In this document: positions 18,061 through 23,816 of the stretch, in pieces | Position numbering within the stretch: the first letter of the stretch is position 1 | How the letters are laid out: the number at the start of each line of letters is the position of its first letter | Assembly: GCA_900543975.1 (NCBI GenBank) | Contig: UQTI01000037.1 | Coordinates: 1 to 30,036 of the forward strand | Length of the DNA stretch: 30,036 nucleotides | Origin: an uncultured Prevotella sp. | Lineage (GTDB): Bacteria; Bacteroidota; Bacteroidia; Bacteroidales; Bacteroidaceae | Direction: 5' to 3' | Made by a program: the position numbers and the translations under genes | Notes under the pieces: generated by a model | Seen by the model: the letters and a program-made list of their open reading frames with translations, nothing else | Database searches by the model: none | Told to the model about the DNA's origin: nothing

Positions 18061-18357
18061 TGTATATTTATGCATTTTTCGGGCCTTTTTTAGAGCCGTT
18101 TTAAAAGAGCCCAACTTACGATTTGAAAGTGCCCAAATGACGTTGTCAAAGAGGCTCTTTGACGAGCTCATTAAGGCCCTTTGACAGCCTCAAAGAGGCT
18201 CTTTGACAAAACCACCCTGTTTTTAAGAGTTGTTAACAAAAATAATAAGTTAAACCCCGCTATATTTTGAAAACAGAAAGCAAAATATATGTTTCTGCTT
18301 ACAACCGCTGTTTTGGATATTTATGCGTTTCGTCTCTTGTTTTTGCATATTTATTCA
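18061..18357. repeat. Three copies of an ATATTTAT-centred 14-mer, ARG-box-like
   Basis: TGTATATTTATGCA (18061-18074), TGGATATTTATGCG (18314-18327) and TGCATATTTATTCA (18344-18357) share the core ATATTTAT, and each is preceded by TTT. The second and third copies are exactly 30 bases apart. The third differs by one base from the ArgR consensus half-sites TGAAT-WWWW-ATTCA. Whether an ArgR-type regulator binds is a guess; no arginine gene is in the window. Confidence 0.45.
18145..18207. repeat. Two copies of the palindrome TCAAAGAG-G-CTCTTTGA
   Basis: GTCAAAGAGGCTCTTTGAC (18145-18163) is a palindrome with 9-bp arms around a single G. TCAAAGAGGCTCTTTGAC recurs at 18190-18207, and a half copy CCTTTGAC lies between them (18178-18185). 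Either copy could form a hairpin or bind a dimeric regulator. No T-run follows, so these are not ordinary terminators. Confidence 0.7.
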
Positions 18358-18454
18358 TTTTTGTTCGCTTGTTTTGAGCTTTCTATTCCTTCATAATTTC
18401 TCCTCACAAGCGTTAGACAAGAACGTCGCCGCGCTTGACTTTGTTGCTTGCCAG

Positions 18455-18526
18455 AACGTCCTCGAAGAGGGCGAACATAAGCAAGCTGTGCTATTATTAC
18501 CTATGTTCGCCCTCTTCGAGGACGTT
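18455..18526. repeat. Perfect 25-bp inverted repeat followed by T-run
   Basis: The arms at 18455-18479 and 18502-18526 are exact reverse complements over 25 bases, separated by a 22-base loop. The right arm runs into TTTTTATTATAT, so on the plus strand it could act as a terminator, but no gene stands upstream to be terminated. Each arm itself contains a smaller hairpin, CCTC-GAA-GAGG in the left arm at 18460-18470. There is no target-site duplication at the borders, so a simple insertion element is not supported. Confidence 0.9.
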
Positions 18527-18589
18527 TTTATTATATTGCTGTGAAACCGCAGGTTACGTTCGCTTCGCTCTCTTCACCAGCGGTTATGG

Positions 18590-18613
18590 ATGTTCGCCGC
18601 CTTCGGCGACGTT
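18590..18613 (-). repeat. Diverged third copy of the 25-bp arm
   Basis: Read on the minus strand, this 24-base stretch starts AACGTC and ends GGCGAACAT exactly like the left arm at 18455. It differs at four internal positions. Those four changes are paired: the inner stem CCTC/GAGG has become CGCC/GGCG around the same GAA loop. The compensatory pattern argues that the small hairpin itself is conserved. Confidence 0.65.
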
Positions 18614-18644
18614 TGCTTGAGAATATGCATTTGCGAAAGTTAGA

Positions 18645-18657
18645 CATGCGAAGCATG
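18645..18657. repeat. Mini-hairpin CATGC-GAA-GCATG
   Basis: Perfect 5-bp arms around a GAA loop, containing the GCGAAGC core. GTTAGACA immediately before it (18638-18645) also occurs at 18411-18418 before the start of the inverted-repeat area, so the two sites may frame one repeated element. Confidence 0.6.
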
Positions 18658-18669
18658 AGTTAAAATTTT

Positions 18670-18705
18670 GTCAGCATTGTTTAATTTCCCGTCAGCAAAG
18701 TTTAA
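18670..18705 (+). promoter_or_regulatory. Tandem 15-bp direct repeat, 21-bp period, upstream of hsp20
   Basis: GTCAGCATTGTTTAA (18670-18684) and GTCAGCAAAGTTTAA (18691-18705) match at 13 of 15 positions and start exactly 21 bases apart, two helical turns. They would place two protein copies on the same face of the DNA about 110-150 bases before the expected hsp20 transcription start, the usual distance for enhancer sites of sigma-54 activators. Confidence 0.6.
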
Positions 18706-18724
18706 AAATTTTGGCTTTTCGTGC

Positions 18725-18752
18725 AACAATGTCATCTGGCTTTGACAATGTT
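18725..18752. promoter_or_regulatory. 28-bp dyad, candidate activator-binding site for the sigma-54 promoter
   Basis: AACAATGTCA (18725-18734) and TGACAATGTT (18743-18752) are inverted around eight bases, with 9 of 10 positions paired. The centre lies about 52 bases before the -24 element. Dyads of this size upstream of -24/-12 promoters are typical binding sites for NtrC-type activators. Confidence 0.6.
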
Positions 18753-18790
18753 GACAACCAGAAGGCTATGCCTTGTGCGTAAAACCGCTG

Positions 18791-18806
18791 TGGCACGGGT
18801 GTTGCA
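18791..18806 (+). promoter_or_regulatory. Sigma-54 (-24/-12) promoter of hsp20
   Basis: TGGCACGGGTGTTGCA matches the sigma-54 consensus TGGCACG-N4-TTGCW at every fixed position with the right spacing. Transcription would start near 18817, leaving a leader of about 170 bases before the hsp20 ATG. No TTTG-N19-TAnnTTTG promoter is seen between here and the gene. Confidence 0.82.
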
Positions 18807-18974
18807 TTATGTTGAGTGAAAGCCGAAGCCAAAAGGGCCGAGGGGAAGAGCGAGAGCTTGGAACCGAAGACCTGAACGGTGGACCTTTCAAAAAACAGAT
18901 AATTAATTAAAGAAAAACAAATAGAAGTCCCGAGGGAGGCGCAAGCCGAACAGAGGATGAGAAAAATAGAAATT

Positions 18975-18980
18975 AGGAGG
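18975..18980 (+). promoter_or_regulatory. Canonical Shine-Dalgarno sequence of hsp20
   Basis: AGGAGG with an 8-base spacer to the ATG at 18989. Other genes in this window have A/T-rich leaders without such a site, as is normal in Bacteroidetes, so this one stands out and firmly fixes the start codon. Confidence 0.85.
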
Positions 18981-18988
18981 TTTTTATT

Positions 18989-19447
18989 ATGTTGTTAGCT
19001 CGTAGAAACAATAATCAGAATTGGTTGAACAATTGGTTTGATGACGATTTCTTTGATACGGCTTTGATGCCCCGCATGAACGCCACAGCTCCTGCTGTAA
19101 ACGTTAAGGAGACAGCCGATGACTATACGATGGAAGTGGCTGTGCCTGGTCTTAAGAAAGAGTGGGTACGCGTAAACATCGACAATGAGGGCAACCTCAA
19201 ACTGGCTATCGAGAACAAGTTTGAGCACAAGGAAGAGAAGAAAGACGACAAGAACGGTGATGAGAAGCATGTCCACTATCTGCGTCGCGAGTTCTCTTAC
19301 AGCAATTACGAGCAGACCTACGTTCTGCCCGACGACGTCGACCGCAACAAGATAAGCGCCAAGGTTGCTGACGGTGTGCTCACCGTGGTCATTCCTAAAG
19401 AGGTCAAGGAAGAGCAGAAGACCTTGAAGAACATTGAGGTCAAATAA
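18989..19447 (+). CDS. hsp20: Small heat-shock protein, Hsp20/alpha-crystallin family
   Basis: A 152-residue chaperone that binds unfolding proteins without using ATP. The alpha-crystallin domain runs from about residue 36 (PAVNVKETADDYTMEVAVPG) to about 138 (KVADGVLTVVIPK). It includes a long charged loop (EHKEEKKDDKNGDEKHVHY) and the conserved RREFSYSNYEQTYVLPDDVD block. The C-terminus ends in IEVK, giving the IxV motif used for oligomer assembly. It stands alone, with a bidirectional terminator after it. Regulation is unusual: a sigma-54 promoter, likely activator sites, a ~170-base leader and an AGGAGG site. A role in protein quality control under stress is expected from the family; the inducing signal is unknown. 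Confidence 0.95.
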   Translation: MLLARRNNNQNWLNNWFDDDFFDTALMPRMNATAPAVNVKETADDYTMEVAVPGLKKEWVRVNIDNEGNLKLAIENKFEHKEEKKDDKNGDEKHVHYLRREFSYSNYEQTYVLPDDVDRNKISAKVADGVLTVVIPKEVKEEQKTLKNIEVK

Positions 19448-19455
19448 TGACAATA

Positions 19456-19482
19456 GGTTATAAAGCTTATTGGTTATAAAGC
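19456..19482 (+). repeat. Short direct repeat GGTTATAAAGC, two copies
   Basis: Exact 11-base copies at 19456-19466 and 19472-19482, 16 bases apart, between the hsp20 stop codon and its terminator. No function is apparent. Confidence 0.5.
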
Positions 19483-19491
19483 ATAAAAGAT

Positions 19492-19537
19492 AAAGGCAAA
19501 CTCAAGAACCGTGAGGTTCAGCGAGTTTGCCTTTTTT
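19492..19537. terminator. Bidirectional terminator between hsp20 and the histidine kinase
   Basis: AAAGGCAAACTC (19492-19503) pairs perfectly with GAGTTTGCCTTT (19523-19534), with an inner AACC/GGTT pairing. On the plus strand seven T bases end the stem; on the minus strand the stem is followed by a T-rich run, so it can serve both convergent genes. Confidence 0.92.
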
Positions 19538-19582
19538 TATATATACTGAACTTTTGCATTTATAATTTGGAAATCAGCCCCA

Positions 19583-21016
19583 TCATTTCTTCCCGTTTTT
19601 CAAGATATAGAAGTTAAACTCCAGACCTCCTGTCGGGCGGTTATGCACGCTTATCTTTCCGCCATGCAGGAGCACGGCGTTCTTGACGATTGCCAGTCCG
19701 AGCCCCGTTCCGCCCATCTTTCTGCTGCGTCCCTTGTCCACGCGATAGAACCTCTCGAAGATGCGCGGCAGATGCTCGGCAGGCACGCCCACACCGTTGT
19801 CGCTGAAAGCGAAGTGCCACTCGTCGCCCACCTCCTCGGCCGTGAGGTTTATCGTCGTTCCGTCGCCGGCATAGGCAATGGCGTTGTCAGTGAGGTTACG
19901 GAACACGCTGTAGAGCAAGCTCTGGTTGCCCTTCACCACCAGATGCTCCGGCAGCTGGTTCACGAACGCCATGTGCTTGGCTTCGAGCTGTAGGGCCGTG
20001 TCTTTCTCTATGCCCTCCACCATCGTTGCTATGTCGACATCGGCAAAATCTCTTTCCGTCGGTGCATCGTCCAGACGGTTCAGGGTCGAGATGTCGTGCA
20101 GCAGCGCCGTGAGCCGTTGAGCTTGGGCGAAGCTGCGTCTCAAGAACTGCTCCTTGGTGTCTTCGTTTATGTTGGGGTTGTCGAGTATGGTCTCCAGATA
20201 GCCTTGAATGCTTGCCACCGGTGTCTTCAGCTCGTGTGCGATGTTTTGTGTGAGCTGACGTTTCAGCACGTCTTGCTCCTGGCGTGTGGTCTGCAGACGC
20301 TTATATATCTTGACGATCTTCTCTGCAATCTCACCCAGCTCGTCGTCGGGGAAGGCGATGAGGTCTTCCGTGTCGAGCGACTCGCCGTGGTCGGCCCGTG
20401 TTGCAAATGTGCGCAGCTTCGTGATGTTGTCGCCCAAACGGTTTGTGAAGCGATAGAGAATGATGACGAGCACCAGCATGGCAGAGAGCGCGAACCAGAT
20501 GTAGTGTTGGTCGGCTTTGAGCGATTCGGACAGGTTGTTGTCATAAGGCAAGGCGCTGCGTATGATGAGGCCGTTGGCGTTGAACCGTGTGGCGGAGTAG
20601 AAGAAATAGTCGTTCAGCGTGGTGCTGTTACGCTCCACCGTTGAGCCGGTACCTGTTGTCACCGCCTTCTTGACCTCTGGCCGTGACAGGTGGTTGGGCA
20701 GCTGCGAGTAGTCTTTCAGGCGGCTGTCGTAGATCACCTTTCCTTGTCTGTTGATAAGGGTCACACGCAGTTCGGGCATGGCATGTGTTGCCACATAGCG
20801 GTCGAGCTCCTCCTCCGATGGCATTGGGCGCTCTTGCAGCCAGTCTTCCATGCGGGCGTTATAGTCTTGCAGGCGAATGTTGAGCGAGTCGATCTTATAT
20901 TGTTTCTCGCGGCTTTGCTGAAACACGATGAAGGCGGCAGCAAAGAGCACGAACACGGAGAGCACGCTCAGGTACAGCTTGTTGCCTACGCTTATGGTGA
21001 AAGGTTTTATGGACAT
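19583..21016 (-). CDS. Two-component sensor histidine kinase
   Basis: A 477-residue membrane kinase. The first transmembrane segment is at about 13-33; an extracytoplasmic sensor domain at about 35-172 contains a PAS-like beta pattern (LRVTLINRQGKVIYDS); the second transmembrane segment is at about 173-190, followed by a HAMP-like linker (190-245). The dimerisation domain carries the phosphorylated His261 (NIAHELKTP). The ATPase part has the N box (N374/N378), DNGVG (406-410) and GGTGLGL (435-441). It is the partner of the response regulator encoded 84 bases upstream. The family level is clear (PhoR/RprX-like), but I cannot assign a stimulus. An AGTGAAG tandem repeat lies directly before its start codon. 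Confidence 0.93.
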   Translation of the reverse strand: MSIKPFTISVGNKLYLSVLSVFVLFAAAFIVFQQSREKQYKIDSLNIRLQDYNARMEDWLQERPMPSEEELDRYVATHAMPELRVTLINRQGKVIYDSRLKDYSQLPNHLSRPEVKKAVTTGTGSTVERNSTTLNDYFFYSATRFNANGLIIRSALPYDNNLSESLKADQHYIWFALSAMLVLVIILYRFTNRLGDNITKLRTFATRADHGESLDTEDLIAFPDDELGEIAEKIVKIYKRLQTTRQEQDVLKRQLTQNIAHELKTPVASIQGYLETILDNPNINEDTKEQFLRRSFAQAQRLTALLHDISTLNRLDDAPTERDFADVDIATMVEGIEKDTALQLEAKHMAFVNQLPEHLVVKGNQSLLYSVFRNLTDNAIAYAGDGTTINLTAEEVGDEWHFAFSDNGVGVPAEHLPRIFERFYRVDKGRSRKMGGTGLGLAIVKNAVLLHGGKISVHNRPTGGLEFNFYILKNGKK

Positions 21017-21022
21017 ATATTA

Positions 21023-21050
21023 AGTGAAGAGTGAAGAGTGAAGAGTGAAG
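21023..21050. repeat. Four perfect tandem copies of a 7-mer in the regulator-kinase gap
   Basis: AGTGAAG is repeated four times without error, ending seven bases before the kinase start codon on the transcribed (minus) strand. It lies outside the coding region. A 15-bp palindrome GAACTTT-T-AAAGTTC (21080-21094) is in the same 84-base gap. Confidence 0.85.
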
Positions 21051-21100
21051 AATTCTATAGCTTAAACTTTTGAGAAAATGAACTTTTAAAGTTCATTATT

Positions 21101-21787
21101 TCATGCGTCAAAATAGTAGCCGAAGCCGAGGCGGGTGACGATACATTTGGCGAACGGTCCGATCTTTTTTCTCAGACGTGTAATGTTCACGTCTACCGTG
21201 CGGTCGAGCACCAGCACGTCTTTGGGCCACACGCGGTCTATGAGCTCCTGGCGTGAGAACACGCGGCCACGCTCCTCGAGCAGGAGGTGGAGCAGCTCAA
21301 ACTCGGTCTTGGTGAACGGCACGTCCGTGCCTTCGATCGTCACGGTCTTCTTGTCGAGGTTCATCTCTATGCCTTGATAGCGCAGCACGTTGGCCGACGT
21401 GGTTGCGGGGTCGGCTGTGCGGCGAATGACGGCTCTTACGCGCACCAGCACCTCACGGATGGAGAACGGCTTCGAAATGTAGTCGTCAGCTCCCAGACTG
21501 AAGCCCGTCAGCGTGTCGTTCTCTGTGTCGCGTGCCGTGAGGAAGATGATGGGTATGGCAGCTGTGGCAGGGTTGTCCTTAAGCTTTCGCGCCATGGCGA
21601 AGCCCGACATGCCGCCCATCATCACGTCGAGCAGCATGAGGTTGAACGAGCCGATGTCGAGGGTCAGAGCCTCTTCTGCCGATGCGGCTGTTTCGACCTC
21701 GTAACCTTCGGTCTCAAGGTTAAACTTCAGAATTTCGAGCAGGTCTTGCTCGTCGTCCACTACCAGAATCTTATATTTCTGTTCCAT
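21101..21787 (-). CDS. OmpR/PhoB-family response regulator
   Basis: A 228-residue DNA-binding regulator. The receiver domain (about 5-118) has the acidic pair D11/D12, the phospho-acceptor D54 (LLDVMMGGMSG), T84 and K106 (SKPFS). The C-terminal winged-helix domain (about 130-225) has the OmpR-type segments FTKTEFELLHLLLEERGRVF and LDRTVDVNITRLRKKI. It is transcribed with the histidine kinase that follows and should be phosphorylated by it. In Bacteroides, pairs of this type are called RprXY or PhoRB-like; I cannot choose between them. Three 7-mers at an 11-bp period just upstream suggest that it controls its own promoter. Confidence 0.94.
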   Translation of the reverse strand: MEQKYKILVVDDEQDLLEILKFNLETEGYEVETAASAEEALTLDIGSFNLMLLDVMMGGMSGFAMARKLKDNPATAAIPIIFLTARDTENDTLTGFSLGADDYISKPFSIREVLVRVRAVIRRTADPATTSANVLRYQGIEMNLDKKTVTIEGTDVPFTKTEFELLHLLLEERGRVFSRQELIDRVWPKDVLVLDRTVDVNITRLRKKIGPFAKCIVTRLGFGYYFDA

Positions 21788-21852
21788 ATCCTTGTCCTTT
21801 TTTTTGTTCGGTGATGAGTTTTGTTGTTGTCGTGATCTGATGAATCACGATG

Positions 21853-21910
21853 CAAAGTTACGCCCTTGCCTGTTCACATCTGTTGCAATGATGTTACAAT
21901 GCGGTTACAT
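21853..21910 (-). promoter_or_regulatory. Response-regulator promoter with three 11-bp-spaced repeats
   Basis: A minus-strand TAACTTTG box lies at 21853-21860 with no consensus -33 at the right distance. In place of the -33, and just upstream, are GTTGCAA (21882), GTTACAA (21893) and GTTACAT (21904), starting exactly 11 bases apart with 4-base spacers. This is the architecture of PhoB/OmpR-type binding sites and of an activator-dependent promoter. A hairpin (TCGTGAT 21830-21836 / ATCACGA 21844-21850) lies at the expected start of the transcript. Confidence 0.6.
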
Positions 21911-21975
21911 CTGCTTGCGTGGTCTTGTCAAATGTCTTGCAAACGGTTTTTGTTCGCCTTTCTCGTGTAGGGTTT

Positions 21976-23751
21976 TCATTTGCTTCTCTTATAATAGTGG
22001 GCAAAGTTGTTGAACGGCGCCGTCACCACCTCATAGCTGCTTGCCTCATACACGTTGCCGTAGGGGTCGTAGGCGCGTACGGTGAGATGACTGTTGCGGC
22101 GTTTCGGTTCATAATAGAAGAGGTGGTTCATGATGAGATAGCCGTTGCTCTTGCTCACGAAGCGGAAGGGCATGGCCTTGCAATATTTGTGGTGGTAGCC
22201 CGCGGCAAAGGCGTCTTGCCCCCTGCTGCTTATGCGGAACATGGGGTGCTCAATGCTGTCTTCTATGACCGTGACGTTCCATCTTGAGTCGGCGTTGAAC
22301 ACGTTAGCCACCAGCATGTTGGTGGAGCGTGGCAGGTTCCAGTCGTTGGCATACGACTCGCCGTTGAAGTTGGTGTCGGCGCGGAAGAGCGTCATCTGTC
22401 GTCTGGCGGGCCAGAAGGTGCCTTTATAGTAGCAGTCGGTTATGGCAGCTTCGCCGAAGGTGTAGACATAATAGCCGTTGGGTGTGCCGCAGATGTTGAT
22501 GTTCGACTGCCAGATGTTGCCACAGGCGGCAGCATGACAGTGTTCCATGATGTCGTGGCCCTCGAAAGAGATCTCGTGGTTTATGGCAAAATGGGTGTGT
22601 CCGCAGAACAGCTCGTAGCCGCCCTTGAAGCGGCGCAGCAGGGCGAGGAGCTGAGAGAGGCGCGATGACGAGTAGTGGCCCACCTCCGATGCGATGTTCA
22701 GCGGGTGCGCCTTCTCGTTGGGCGTTGTGCCGAAGGTGAATGGAATGTGGTAGCAGAGCACCACCTTCTTGTGGCGAGGTGTGAAGGCGAGGTCGCGGCG
22801 CAGCCATTGCATCTGTCGGTTGGTGAGCTCGCCTGGCGACCAGTAGGCTTTGCTCTTTGTAAACTGCACGTTGTTGAGGCACACATAGTGTTCGTCGCCA
22901 CGGTCGAACGAATAGTCGGTGGGTCCCCAGCTCTGTTCCCATTTCCTGCGGTAGAGGGCGTTACCGTCCTGGTCGTGGTTGCCTATGACGGAGAACAGGC
23001 GCATGCGCGAGCTGCCGAGCGCCGCGCGTATCTGCCGTTCGAGCGTGGCGTTGTAGCCGCCATAATATTGCACGTCATCGCCCATGCTCAGACCGTAGAC
23101 GGGCATGTCCTTGGGCCATTGCTCTATGGTGTGGCGTATGTCGGTCATCGTCTCGTCGGTGAAGCGTGCCACATCGCTTTTCTCGATGGGGTTGTCGTCG
23201 ACGCTTGTGTAGAACGGGTTCATGGCGTTTGTGACCTGTGGGTCGCCAATGACGATCATCTTGTAGGAGCGCTCCTTGCCGTGGGGCAGACGCTTCAGGC
23301 GGAAGTCATACTGCTTGCGCTTTCTTGTTATGGGCAGGTAGAAGCAGGCGGTGTAGTCGGAGTCGGAGTGTACAGGCACCTCGCAGTAGTTGGGCACGGT
23401 GTAGAACACAAACTTTGCGTTCTTGTCGCGTCTGAAGGCGTAATGTCCGGTCGAGTCGGTGCGCATTATCCTGATGCCGTCGCTCACCACCACGCCCACG
23501 GCGGCGCTGCCGTCGCTGAAGGTCAGCGTGCCGCCAATAGAGTCGGGGATGTTTCTGAGCGAGTCGAGTCGGCGTGCCTCAAGCCATGCCCCCGCCTTGC
23601 CCGTGACCTTTCCCAGCACGCGCAGCATGGCTGCCGGGTCTATGGTTGCCTCGTTGGCGGGCTTCACAGCCTTGTGCTGCGGCATGGCGAGCATGGTTAG
23701 CAGCCCGAGGGCAAGGATAACCGACAATATGATGATGTTGTTGCGTTTCAT
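21976..23751 (-). CDS. Three-domain calcineurin-like phosphoesterase, exported
   Basis: A 591-residue protein with an N-terminal signal/anchor (about 5-23, IIILSVILALGLLTMLA). It then has an Ig-like N-terminal domain (about 70-150), the phosphoesterase domain (about 160-395) and a beta-rich C-terminal domain (about 410-590); this N/catalytic/C layout is typical of Bacteroidetes calcineurin-like enzymes. Metal ligands are visible: GDPQ (D170), GDD (224-226), GNHD (257-260), YHIP (H335) and GHTH (H385, H387). It is probably active on an unknown phosphate ester in the periplasm. No promoter consensus is found in the 65 bases before it, so it is likely transcribed from the gene upstream. The two-component genes follow after 188 bases. 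Confidence 0.9.
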   Translation of the reverse strand: MKRNNIIILSVILALGLLTMLAMPQHKAVKPANEATIDPAAMLRVLGKVTGKAGAWLEARRLDSLRNIPDSIGGTLTFSDGSAAVGVVVSDGIRIMRTDSTGHYAFRRDKNAKFVFYTVPNYCEVPVHSDSDYTACFYLPITRKRKQYDFRLKRLPHGKERSYKMIVIGDPQVTNAMNPFYTSVDDNPIEKSDVARFTDETMTDIRHTIEQWPKDMPVYGLSMGDDVQYYGGYNATLERQIRAALGSSRMRLFSVIGNHDQDGNALYRRKWEQSWGPTDYSFDRGDEHYVCLNNVQFTKSKAYWSPGELTNRQMQWLRRDLAFTPRHKKVVLCYHIPFTFGTTPNEKAHPLNIASEVGHYSSSRLSQLLALLRRFKGGYELFCGHTHFAINHEISFEGHDIMEHCHAAACGNIWQSNINICGTPNGYYVYTFGEAAITDCYYKGTFWPARRQMTLFRADTNFNGESYANDWNLPRSTNMLVANVFNADSRWNVTVIEDSIEHPMFRISSRGQDAFAAGYHHKYCKAMPFRFVSKSNGYLIMNHLFYYEPKRRNSHLTVRAYDPYGNVYEASSYEVVTAPFNNFAHYYKRSK

Positions 23752-23816
23752 CGTGTAAGGTTTACTTAATGTTCTGAGTTTCTGTTAGGCATTTGTGTCA
23801 TCTCATTTCCCAATCG

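Larger units (their letters stand above)
17934..18660. other. Gene-free, repeat-rich intergenic region
   Basis: No convincing gene lies here; the short open frames of 60-73 codons have no family signal, and one of them simply runs through the large inverted repeat. The region holds a 13-bp palindrome AAATGG-A-CCATTT (18010-18022), three AT-rich 14-mers, two copies of a 19-bp palindrome, the 25-bp inverted repeat and the GAA-loop hairpins listed separately. Base composition is AT-rich up to about 18410 and mixed after that. Confidence 0.7.

Noticed and set aside
18455..18526. Insertion sequence or MITE
   Set aside because: No target-site duplication at the borders and no transposase in the window; kept only as an inverted repeat of unknown origin.
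18323..18544. Open frame of 73 codons across the large inverted repeat
   Set aside because: No family signal, AT-rich low-complexity start, and its second half is simply the palindrome read through. It is more likely chance.
17839..18790. Chromosomal replication origin
   Set aside because: The region is AT-rich and full of repeats, but I see no cluster of TTATCCACA-type DnaA boxes and no dnaA/dnaN neighbours.
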